A DNA stretch of 5,542 bases from Desulfobulbus sp. (GCA_009782025.1 WQUQ01000124.1:1-5542), one strand, 5' to 3'. Shown: positions 1 to 5,522, counted from the stretch's first letter. Notes: generated by a model not told the origin, from the sequence alone. Numbers and translations: made by a program.

Positions 1-498
1 GAATACGGCCTGGCTGGCGACCTCGAAGGTCGCCCAGTCGCGCAGGGTGATGGATTGCGCGACCTGGACCCGGTATTGGCCGTCGGCGGCGACCATGTTC
101 AGCACCCGCCATGTGACGTGGTCGTGCTCGATGTCGCTGTAGCCGGCAAGACCCAGCAGCGACAGCCGTGGCGCGTTGGCCGAACGCAGCAGCACGGTAC
201 CGTCGGCTTGCCCGACCTGGAATTCGAGCGGCGATTCGTAGATATTGTCGGACGCGCCTTGAGCCGCCAACAGATGATGCTCCAGTTCGCGCAGGGTGCT
301 CTTGTCATTGTCGCGCGCCAGGGCCAGCAGCAGGCGGGCGGTTTGCGCCAGGTGGCCGTCCATCATTTCTTCGGCTTCGTTCTGGGCTTGGCGGTAACTG
401 AAAACGCCGGCCAGAATCCAGGTCAGCAGCGTCGCCGCGAGAACGGCGCGCAGCAGCTTCCAGCGCAGGGAGGGCAGGTCCTCGATGGCCGGCGGCAT
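1..498 (-). CDS. Two-component sensor histidine kinase, QseC-type, N-terminal part (cut by window edge)
   Basis: The frame is open for 166 codons from an ATG at 498 to the window edge without a stop, so the kinase core (HisKA and HATPase domains) lies outside. Visible parts are a short cytoplasmic tail, one transmembrane helix at about residues 15-35, and a periplasmic region at about 36-165. This region resembles the 2CSK_N sensor domain of QseC, including an aromatic-rich stretch ending in DGQYRVQVAQ (residues 139-148). The start overlaps the regulator's TGA stop by one base (TGATG) and has no clear Shine-Dalgarno sequence, so translational coupling is likely. By family it should be an inner-membrane kinase that phosphorylates and dephosphorylates the adjacent regulator. 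The signal is unknown. The sensor part contains acidic and histidine clusters (E41-x-x-E44; DIEHDH at 122-127). PmrB-type sensors have a similar layout, so QseC versus PmrB identity is not settled. Confidence 0.9.
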   Translation of the reverse strand, partial: MPPAIEDLPSLRWKLLRAVLAATLLTWILAGVFSYRQAQNEAEEMMDGHLAQTARLLLALARDNDKSTLRELEHHLLAAQGASDNIYESPLEFQVGQADGTVLLRSANAPRLSLLGLAGYSDIEHDHVTWRVLNMVAADGQYRVQVAQSITLRDWATFEVASQAVF

Positions 499-1160
499 CA
501 GTCAGGCGACAGCAGTTGGTAGCCGAGGCCGCGCACGGTCTGGATGAATCCGGCGCCCAGTTTTTTGCGCAGATGGTGGACGTAAACCTCGACGGTGTTG
601 CTGTCGGCTTCCTCGCCCCAGGCGTAGAGGCTTTCTTCCAGTTGGGCGCGGGTGCGGACGTGGCGGGGGTGGCTCAAGAGGTCGAGCAGTAGCGCGTATT
701 CGCGGGCCGTGAGGGCGATTTCTTCGCGATCACGGGTGACGCGCTTGGTCGCCGGATCGAGTTCAACACCGCCGTGGCTGAGGGTGGGGCGGGCGTCGCC
801 GCCGGCCCGGCGCAGCAGCGCCCGCAGGCGGGCCTGCAATTCGCCGAGGTCGAAGGGTTTGGTCAGATAATCGTCGGCGCCGCCGTCCAGGCCGCCGATC
901 TTGTCGTCGGCCGTATCGCGGGCGGTCAGGATCAGGATGGGCAGTTGCCGCTTCTGCCGGCGCATTTCCCGCAGCACGCTGAGGCCATCCAGCGCCGGCA
1001 GGCCGAGGTCGAGCACGCAGGCGTCGTAGTCATGGTCGAGCAGGCTGCGCAATGCCGTCGCGCCGTCGCGCGCCCAGTCGACGGCATAAGCAGCCAGCAT
1101 CAGGCCGGCGCGGATGCCGTCGCCGAGCAGGGCATCGTCTTCAACCAGCAGCAATCTCAC
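498..1160 (-). CDS. OmpR-family response regulator, QseB/PmrA type
   Basis: This 220-residue protein has the usual length for the family. The receiver domain (about 1-117) has the acidic pair D8/D9, phospho-acceptor D51 in VLDLGLP, T79 in ILTARD and K101 in TKPF. A winged-helix DNA-binding domain fills about 125-217, with a recognition region containing SNTVEVYVHHLRKKLG and ending in TVRGLGYQLL, which strongly recalls QseB and PmrA. The start is a GTG directly abutting the TAG stop of the upstream gene. The first in-frame ATG is codon 21 and would remove D8/D9, so the GTG is preferred. It overlaps the kinase gene by one base. It should act in the cytoplasm as a phosphorylation-dependent transcription factor. 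The direct repeat upstream of the first gene of this operon is a good candidate target. Family assignment is firm; the choice between the QseB and PmrA names is not. Confidence 0.96.
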   Translation of the reverse strand: MRLLLVEDDALLGDGIRAGLMLAAYAVDWARDGATALRSLLDHDYDACVLDLGLPALDGLSVLREMRRQKRQLPILILTARDTADDKIGGLDGGADDYLTKPFDLGELQARLRALLRRAGGDARPTLSHGGVELDPATKRVTRDREEIALTAREYALLLDLLSHPRHVRTRAQLEESLYAWGEEADSNTVEVYVHHLRKKLGAGFIQTVRGLGYQLLSPD

Positions 1161-1835
1161 CTATTTTGCATCTTTCGCGGTTTTGTCGAGCAGCGCCTGA
1201 ATCTCCTGGCGGCGGCCCTGGTCGGCCAGTTCGCGACCGGGGCGGGGCGGCGCCTTGAGCGCGGTTTCGAGATGGCGGCGGCCTTCGGCGACCCGCCCGT
1301 CGTCGATCAGATACTCGCCGTAAAAGAAATGCGGGTCAATGCCGGCTGGATTGATCGCCAGCGCCTTGGTGAACAATTCCTCGGCCCGCTTGCCGTCGCC
1401 AAAGCCGATCGGCCAGCCCGGCACCTTGGCGTAGAGCGTGCCCAGGCTGGCGTAGGCGGAACCATTGAGGGCCTTTTCGTTGAGTTTGAGGCTTTCTTCC
1501 AGCAGGCGGCGGGCTTCCTTGGCCAGCGACAGGGCGCCCAAGCCGCCGCGCGCGCCGGCTTCGCTGGAGACGACGATGCCTTCCCAGATCAGGATTTCGG
1601 CTGAGTAAGGATGGGCTTCGGCCAGCTTGTGGGCCTTCTCGGCCAGCGCCCGGTACAGATCGGGCTGCTGTTTGGCCGGCTGGCGATATTTGATGTCGGC
1701 CCATTCGTCCTGAATGGGCCGGATCAGCGCCTCCGCGTCGACATCGGCGGCCAGGCTCTGGCCGCCGGGCAGCGTGGCGAGAAACAGGGTTGAAGTCAGG
1801 GTTAAAGTCAGGCTCAGAGCGCGGAGCAAGGACAT
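1161..1835 (-). CDS. Exported TPR-type periplasmic protein of unknown function
   Basis: This 224-residue protein starts with a signal peptide: a basic start (R5), a Leu/Thr-rich hydrophobic core at about 6-21, and a likely cleavage near GQSLAA (residues 25-30). No lipobox cysteine is seen, so it is probably soluble in the periplasm. The mature part is helical with TPR-like repeats: about 62-90 (ALAEKAHKLAEAHPYSAEIL), about 102-135 (LAKEARRLLEESLKLNEKAL, then ASLGTLYAKVPGW), 150-164 (RAEELFTKALAINP), and 168-195 (HFFYGEYLIDDGRVAEGRRH). A spaced ribosome site (AAGGGA at 1842-1847, six bases before the ATG) supports the start. It follows the dehydrogenase by 33 bases and abuts the regulator gene. 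TPR proteins usually bind partner proteins. Its place directly before the two-component genes suggests an accessory to sensing or to envelope handling of the operon's product. I do not recognise a specific function. Confidence 0.9.
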   Translation of the reverse strand: MSLLRALSLTLTLTSTLFLATLPGGQSLAADVDAEALIRPIQDEWADIKYRQPAKQQPDLYRALAEKAHKLAEAHPYSAEILIWEGIVVSSEAGARGGLGALSLAKEARRLLEESLKLNEKALNGSAYASLGTLYAKVPGWPIGFGDGKRAEELFTKALAINPAGIDPHFFYGEYLIDDGRVAEGRRHLETALKAPPRPGRELADQGRRQEIQALLDKTAKDAK

Positions 1836-1862
1836 GGGATTTCCCTTTCAGAAAATTCAGAT

Positions 1863-1878
1863 CCGCCCTCACGGGCGG
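1863..1878 (-). promoter_or_regulatory. GC hairpin with GNRA-type loop across the dehydrogenase stop codon
   Basis: On the transcribed strand CCGCCC and GGGCGG pair in a 6-bp all-GC stem around a GTGA tetraloop, which is of the stable GNRA class. It covers the last codons and stop of the dehydrogenase gene and lies within the short gap before the exported TPR gene. A short T run (ATTTT) follows about six bases after the stem, too weak and too far for a confident intrinsic terminator. It may stabilise or partly attenuate the message between the enzyme genes and the sensing genes, or may be a chance product of GC-rich sequence. Confidence 0.35.
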
Positions 1879-2654
1879 GCGGCGTGTTTTTTGATGATCG
1901 GCAGCTTGCCCGCCAGCGCCCCGTCGATCAGCCCCGGCGCGACGCCGTTGAGCCAGGCGAACAGGCGTTCGGGAAAACCGATGTGACGTTCCCGCACGCC
2001 GCGTTCGAGGGCGCGGACGATCTGTTGGGCAACCTCTTCCGGCGTATCGGCGCGATTGCCGAGTTCCCGGTTGAGCGCGATCACCGCCGGCGAATTGATC
2101 GGCGTGTCGATGGCGCGCGGGGCCAGGTGCAGCACCCGCACCGGCGAATCGGCCAGTTCCCGGCGCAGGGCCTGGGAGAAGCCGCGCAGCCCGGCCTTGG
2201 CCGTCGAATAGGCGGCGAAACCGGGAAACGGCAGGCTGCCGAAGGTCGAGCCGATGTTGACGATGGCCGCCTGGGGTTGCGTGAGCAGCCACGGCAGCAG
2301 CGCCTGCGTCAGGCGCACGGGGCTTTCCAGGTTGGTTTTGAGAACCTGCCCGATGTCCGGCCAGGGTTGTTGTGCGAAGAGGCCGAAGCAGCCGATGCCG
2401 GCATTGTTGATGAGCAGGTTGACGCGAAAATCGCGGGCGGCCTCGACCAGCGCGCCGAGTCCGGCGGGATCGTCGAGGTCGGCGGAAAAACGGACGACCT
2501 CGCTGCCGGCCGGCAGCGCGATGGCCTCCAGGCGGCGGCTGTCGCGGCCGGTCAGCAGCAGCGCCGCGCCGCCAGCCGCCAGTTGCCGCGCCAGCGCCTG
2601 GCCGAGTCCGCCGCTGGCCCCGGTGAGCAGGATGCGGGTCTCTTTCAGTTGCAT
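1869..2654 (-). CDS. Short-chain dehydrogenase/reductase (classical SDR), NAD(P)-dependent
   Basis: This 261-residue protein is a typical length for a classical SDR. The Rossmann nucleotide-binding motif TGASGGLG is at residues 11-18, an acidic D59-L60 follows for the adenine ring, and NNAG is at 83-86. The full catalytic set is present: N108, S136, Y149 and K153 in the Y-x3-K arrangement. TGRD at 35-38 places an arginine after the second strand, which favours NADPH. The C-terminal part (about 229-256, LFAWLNGVAPGLIDGALAGK) is hydrophobic and may contact a lipid substrate or the membrane. A strong ribosome site (GGAGG at 2662-2666, seven bases before the ATG) supports the start, and the gene overlaps the upstream oxidase-like gene by 10 bases. 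It probably reduces a ketone or aldehyde, or oxidises an alcohol, in the pathway of the three preceding genes. The substrate cannot be read from the sequence. Confidence 0.95.
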   Translation of the reverse strand: MQLKETRILLTGASGGLGQALARQLAAGGAALLLTGRDSRRLEAIALPAGSEVVRFSADLDDPAGLGALVEAARDFRVNLLINNAGIGCFGLFAQQPWPDIGQVLKTNLESPVRLTQALLPWLLTQPQAAIVNIGSTFGSLPFPGFAAYSTAKAGLRGFSQALRRELADSPVRVLHLAPRAIDTPINSPAVIALNRELGNRADTPEEVAQQIVRALERGVRERHIGFPERLFAWLNGVAPGLIDGALAGKLPIIKKHAARP

Positions 2655-3304
2655 GTCCGGGCCTCCGGCAGGGCGCGGAAAACGTCGCCATAGAGTTTGA
2701 AGAAAACACGGGCGGCATGCGTCACGTCGGCCTGATCGGCGGGCGTCATGGCGTTGACCAGATCGGCCAGATGGCGGGTGTGCTCGACATCCAGCGTGCC
2801 GTGCGAGCGCAGGTAGCTGAAGGCCGCGTCCGGCAACGCCAGGGCGCGCTGGATGCTGTCGGCGGCGCTCAGGGCCAGCGCCACGCTGGTGCCTTCGAGC
2901 ACATAGACCATGCCGAAGAAGGCCGCCGGATTGCCGCGCTGGATCAGGTCATAGGCATAGGCGACCATGACCTCGGCCGGCAGATCGGGGCGGCTGTGGC
3001 GCACGGCCTCGGCATCGCCGCCAGCCGCTGCGATGTCGTTGAGAATCCATTCCTCATGGCCGATTTCTTCGCCGATGTATTCGGCCACCGCCCGGCGCAG
3101 CCAGGCCAGCCGCTCCGGCAGGCGGCCGCCGAGGCTCATCAGCAGCGGCGTCGTGTGGCGAACGTGGTGATAAGCCTGGGCAAGAAAAGCCAGATAGCGG
3201 GGGCGGTCGATGCGGCCCGCCAGACTGTCGGCGATGGCCGGCGCGGCCAGCAGTCCGGCGCGGGCGTCGGCGGTTGCTTGGTGCAAGGCGTCGTAAAAGG
3301 ACAT
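2645..3304 (-). CDS. TenA/PqqC-like helical protein, candidate heme-oxygenase-like iron oxidase
   Basis: The product is 219 residues, all-helical in character, and looks like the TENA/THI-4/PqqC group often labelled iron-containing redox enzyme. Candidate metal ligands occur in order: E79/E80 and H83 in YIGEEIGHEEW, E137 in VYVLEGTS, then H168, D172 and H175 in HGTLDVEH. The H-x3-D-x2-H pattern is characteristic of heme-oxygenase-like diiron oxidases such as CADD. The family also includes the fatty-acid decarboxylase UndA. The first ligand is unclear, because E75, E79 or E80 could serve. The only cysteine is C218, so the catalytic cysteine of the thiaminase TenA is absent and a thiamine role is unlikely. 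The frame is open further upstream to 3424, but that part would overlap the ligase gene and reads as low-complexity sequence. The ATG at 3304 opens with a family-like MSFYDALHQAT. It lies 11 bases after the ligase stop with no clear ribosome site, so coupled translation is likely. Oxidation of an acyl substrate is inferred from context. Confidence 0.85.
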   Translation of the reverse strand: MSFYDALHQATADARAGLLAAPAIADSLAGRIDRPRYLAFLAQAYHHVRHTTPLLMSLGGRLPERLAWLRRAVAEYIGEEIGHEEWILNDIAAAGGDAEAVRHSRPDLPAEVMVAYAYDLIQRGNPAAFFGMVYVLEGTSVALALSAADSIQRALALPDAAFSYLRSHGTLDVEHTRHLADLVNAMTPADQADVTHAARVFFKLYGDVFRALPEARTCN

Positions 3305-3315
3305 GGGCAATGGAT

Positions 3316-4758
3316 TCAGCAAGGAAAGTTGGGGAAAAAACGGGCGGCGATGGCCGCGCGCAAGGGCCGGCCATTGCCGGTCGCCAGGCCATTGGCGGGG
3401 GAAAAAGGCGGGCTGCATTGCCACTGGCCGATGCGGGCGTAGTCCGGCAGGCGCTGGTTGGCGGCGGCAACGGCGGCGGCGATGTCATCGTCACTGACAC
3501 CGGGGCGCGGCGCCAGCACCGCGCTCAATGCCGCCTGCGCCTCGCCGGCAACGACGGCCTGCATGATCGCCGGCTGGGCGAGCAGCACGGATTCCACCCA
3601 TTCCGGCGAAATGTTGCGGCCGAACGAGGTAATCAGCAGATTCTTGCGCCGCCCGGCCAGATGCAGATGACCATCGGATGAGATTTCGCCGAGATCGCCG
3701 CTGGCAAATTCCACGCCCGACGCTCGGGCGTTGGCCCCGACATAGCCGAGAAAGGCACGGCTGTGGATCAGCACCTCGCCGCCGGCGATGCGGATGCCGG
3801 CATGTTCCAGCGGCCGGCCGACGCCGTCGCCGTCATCGCCCGGCCGATTCAGGCAAACCACCGAGCCGCACTCGGTCAGGCCATAGCCCTGGTAGGCGGG
3901 AATGCCCAGCGCCCGCGCCTGGAGCAGGGCATCGGGCGCAATTCGCGCGCCACCGACGGCGACGTAACACAGCGAGGCCGGTGGCCGCTGGCCGCTGGCC
4001 GCCAGATACAGGCTCCAGGCTTTGAGCAGTTCCGGCACCAGAATCAGGCTGCCCGGCTGGGCGGCAGCCACCGCTGCCTGCAAGGCCGCCGGATCGAAAC
4101 CGGCCATGCCGCGCCAGCCGAGGTCGGCCAGGGGCGGCAGATGCACCGGCATGGCGCGCAGCAGCGGAGCGTACAGTCCGGCGACATTTTCCAGCAGCAG
4201 GCCGAGCGGCAGCACGGCAAGGTGCGAAGCCAGCGGCAGATCGGCCAGGCGGCGGACGAGCGCCTGGGCCGTGTCATGCAGACCATCGGCGCTGAGGCAA
4301 ACGCCCTTGGGCGCGCCGGTGCTGCCCGAAGTGAAGGAAATCTTGGCTGTTCCCGCCGGCAGATTGGCCGTACCCAGCGGCCGGCGCAGCCAGGTCAGAC
4401 CCTGCCAGCGGCCGGTGATGGCAAATCCGAGATCGAGCGCGCCGATGCGTTCCGGCTGGTCGGTCAGCACGGTGTCGGCGGCGGCTTGCTCCAGGGCGTG
4501 ACGCAGTTGTTCCGGGCTGAAAAAGCCGGGCAGCGGCAGATGCACGCGGCCGGCGGCCAGCGTCGCCAGATCGGCAATGGCCCAGGCCGGGCCGTTGTCG
4601 GCCAGCGCCGCAACGACACGGGCATCGGCCAGACGCTCGCCGAGCGCGGCGATTTCGCGGCCAACCTCGGTCGCGCTCCAGTTCCGTTCGCCGCCAGCCA
4701 AGACCAGGGCGTCGGCCGGGCGCGCGGCCAGCGCCTTCAGCACCGCGTGCTTACCCAT
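3316..4758 (-). CDS. AMP-binding ligase of the ANL superfamily (acyl-CoA synthetase-like)
   Basis: This 480-residue protein is shorter than typical FadD (about 560) but has both ANL domains. The phosphate-binding loop SFTSGSTGAPKG is at 141-152, the YQGYGLTE motif at 289-296, SGDLG with the ribose-binding aspartate D355 at 353-357, and the hinge region GRRKNLLITSFGRNISPEW at 369-387. The C-terminal motif reads GNGRPLR at 461-467, so the usual catalytic A10 lysine is apparently Arg464. The expected reaction is ATP-dependent activation of a carboxylic acid to an acyl-adenylate and then a thioester. A fatty acid is the likely substrate by context. No carrier protein is seen in the window, so CoA may be the acceptor. 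An in-frame ATG at 4800 exists, but the ATG at 4758 overlaps the previous gene by just 8 bases and starts the family-like part. The ribosome site is poor, with GGAG too far upstream, which suggests coupled translation. Confidence 0.93.
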   Translation of the reverse strand: MGKHAVLKALAARPADALVLAGGERNWSATEVGREIAALGERLADARVVAALADNGPAWAIADLATLAAGRVHLPLPGFFSPEQLRHALEQAAADTVLTDQPERIGALDLGFAITGRWQGLTWLRRPLGTANLPAGTAKISFTSGSTGAPKGVCLSADGLHDTAQALVRRLADLPLASHLAVLPLGLLLENVAGLYAPLLRAMPVHLPPLADLGWRGMAGFDPAALQAAVAAAQPGSLILVPELLKAWSLYLAASGQRPPASLCYVAVGGARIAPDALLQARALGIPAYQGYGLTECGSVVCLNRPGDDGDGVGRPLEHAGIRIAGGEVLIHSRAFLGYVGANARASGVEFASGDLGEISSDGHLHLAGRRKNLLITSFGRNISPEWVESVLLAQPAIMQAVVAGEAQAALSAVLAPRPGVSDDDIAAAVAAANQRLPDYARIGQWQCSPPFSPANGLATGNGRPLRAAIAARFFPNFPC

Positions 4759-5353
4759 GCGCTTTGAACAACTCCAGCGCCAGACGAATCCGCCCGGCAA
4801 CGACGACCGGCGCGCTGGCGTAATAGCTGCCCCAGTCGTCGACGGGTTCCGGCAGGCGCTGCGGGTCGGCCGGGGCCAGCGCCAGCAGGCTCAGGCCGAG
4901 CTTGCGGAAAATGCCGATCAATTCCTGCGTCGCCGTAAACACCACCCAGTCGTAACCGAGGCGGTGCAGGTGGCCAGCCAGAGTGACGATCACGTCGATG
5001 CTGCCGCCGGCTTTGTCAGCCGCCAGATTGCCGACTTCGACAATGCGCGCCCGTTGCACCGGATGGCCGGCCAGCCGGGCGACGACAGCCTCGACTGGCG
5101 TGTCGAGATAGCATTCGAGAAACAGCCGCTCGTCGCCGGCGCACCGCCAGCCGGCGACGGCAATGGCGCGCTGATCGCGTTCGAGCAACAGCAGATTGGG
5201 GGCAAAAGTCGAAATCGCGGCCTGATAGCACCGGGCAAAGGCATCGCGGACGAAGCGCTCGGCCTGTGCTCGGCGCGGCGAACCGGGCAGCGTATGGCGA
5301 ACCGTCAGTTGCGGCCGTTGGACAGACAGGTCATTGCGATTGGCGCGCGGCAT
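4751..5353 (-). CDS. 'Thermostable hemolysin' family protein (T_hemolysin), acyltransferase-like
   Basis: The protein is 200 residues from the chosen start and has no signal peptide or membrane helix, so it is probably cytoplasmic. It matches the T_hemolysin family (named after a Vibrio protein) in overall pattern: ARCYQAAISTFAPNLLLLE at about 40-58, FLECYLD at 78-84, IVEVGNLAA at 104-112, and DWVVFTATQELIGIFRKLGL at 135-154. The strand-helix order and the VEVGNLA and FTAT regions recall GNAT acyltransferases and LuxI-type synthases, so an enzymatic acyl- or acetyl-transfer role is more plausible than pore formation. It is the first gene of the operon and overlaps the ligase gene by 8 bases, which fits use of an activated acyl group made by that ligase. 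Start: an ATG at 5371 is possible, but the ATG at 5353 has AAGAGG five bases upstream and is preferred. The family call is fairly sure; the reaction is inferred. Confidence 0.87.
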   Translation of the reverse strand: MPRANRNDLSVQRPQLTVRHTLPGSPRRAQAERFVRDAFARCYQAAISTFAPNLLLLERDQRAIAVAGWRCAGDERLFLECYLDTPVEAVVARLAGHPVQRARIVEVGNLAADKAGGSIDVIVTLAGHLHRLGYDWVVFTATQELIGIFRKLGLSLLALAPADPQRLPEPVDDWGSYYASAPVVVAGRIRLALELFKAHG

Positions 5354-5358
5354 GGAAG

Positions 5359-5364
5359 CCTCTT
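5359..5364 (-). promoter_or_regulatory. Ribosome binding site that decides the start of the first gene
   Basis: AAGAGG on the minus strand lies five bases before the ATG at 5353. The alternative ATG at 5371 is preceded by GCGAAGCCTGTC, which has no Shine-Dalgarno match, and lies very close to the predicted transcription start. Confidence 0.65.
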
Positions 5365-5383
5365 GGGTCATGACAGGCTTCGC

Positions 5384-5389
5384 AGGCTA
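5384..5389 (-). promoter_or_regulatory. Candidate -10 element of the operon promoter
   Basis: TAGCCT on the minus strand matches TATAAT at only 3 of 6 positions (TA at the start, T at the end). It begins exactly 10 bases downstream of the direct-repeat box, the spacing known for PhoB-type activators whose site replaces the -35 element. Transcription would start near 5376, giving a short leader that still contains the AAGAGG site. No good -35 hexamer is seen, which fits an activator-dependent promoter. The call rests mostly on position. Confidence 0.4.
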
Positions 5390-5399
5390 GGGGTGAAAA

Positions 5400-5416
5400 C
5401 TTAAACGGTTCTTAAG
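5400..5416 (-). promoter_or_regulatory. PmrA/QseB-type operator box (direct repeat)
   Basis: On the minus strand the sequence reads CTTAAG-AACCG-TTTAAG, two TTAA-centred half-sites in direct repeat with 11-base periodicity. It fits the published PmrA box YTTAAK-N5-YTTAAK at every defined position, in the orientation of the operon. Read on the plus strand, the last half-site base does not fit, so the site points toward these genes. It stands out as AT-rich in GC-rich surroundings. The operon encodes a regulator of exactly this family, so direct autoregulation is a reasonable inference. Whether it activates or represses cannot be seen, but the position next to a weak -10 suggests activation. 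Confidence 0.72.
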
Positions 5417-5466
5417 CCCGGCGCGCCGTCATTCCATTTCCAAATCAACCGATGACTTTGTGAGTC

Positions 5467-5488
5467 GCTCCGGGCTGAAGCCCGGAGC
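5467..5488. repeat. Perfect palindrome, 10-bp arms (possible REP-like element)
   Basis: The arms GCTCCGGGCT and AGCCCGGAGC are perfect inverse complements separated by GA. It could also fold as a 9-bp stem with a TGAA loop. There is no T run after it on either strand, so it does not look like a standard intrinsic terminator. Its location in the only intergenic region, beside a second hairpin, fits a dispersed palindromic repeat or a cruciform or regulatory site. Copy number elsewhere cannot be seen. Confidence 0.6.
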
Positions 5489-5507
5489 TTCCTCGCCACG
5501 AGTTTGG

Positions 5508-5522
5508 GGTGCCTCCGGCACC
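5508..5522. repeat. Short hairpin, 6-bp stem with TCC loop
   Basis: GGTGCC and GGCACC pair around TCC, 19 bases from the larger palindrome. The next bases do not extend the stem. It may be the second half of a paired repeat element, or the end of a structure whose remainder lies beyond the window. No gene is seen between the operator box and the right edge. Confidence 0.4.

Noticed and set aside
55..522. Plus-strand open frame of 155 codons at the left end
   Set aside because: The opposite strand encodes a sensor kinase start with a membrane helix and a recognisable sensor domain, coupled to its regulator.
774..1604. Plus-strand open frame of 276 codons
   Set aside because: It spans the antisense of the response regulator and TPR genes. 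No motifs are seen and the composition is shadow-like.
1884..2693. Plus-strand open frame of 269 codons
   Set aside because: It is antisense to a complete SDR with an intact catalytic tetrad, and it lacks any family signal.
1336..2718. Long minus-strand open frame (460 codons) overlapping the dehydrogenase and TPR genes
   Set aside because: It is rich in Arg, Pro, Ala and Gly with no domain, and it is out of frame with two clear genes. This is a GC-rich shadow frame.
2645..3304. Thiaminase II (TenA) role in thiamine salvage
   Set aside because: The catalytic cysteine is absent (the only Cys is at position 218), and no thiamine genes or thiamine riboswitch are seen nearby.
3305..3424. N-terminal extension of the TenA-like protein to 3424
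   Set aside because: The extra 40 residues overlap the end of the ligase gene in another frame and do not look like the family. The ATG at 3304 starts a typical N-terminus just after the ligase stop.
3763..4767. Long plus-strand open frame (334 codons) opposite the ligase
   Set aside because: It lies wholly inside the antisense of a ligase with all core motifs. Its composition is biased to Gln, Arg, Gly and Ala, and no family is recognisable.
5354..5371. Upstream ATG at 5371 as the start of the first gene
   Set aside because: It has no ribosome site and would lie only a few bases after the likely transcription start. The ATG at 5353 has AAGAGG at good spacing. The six extra residues show no family feature.
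5467..5488. Intrinsic transcription terminator
   Set aside because: The stem is strong, but neither strand has a T run following it.
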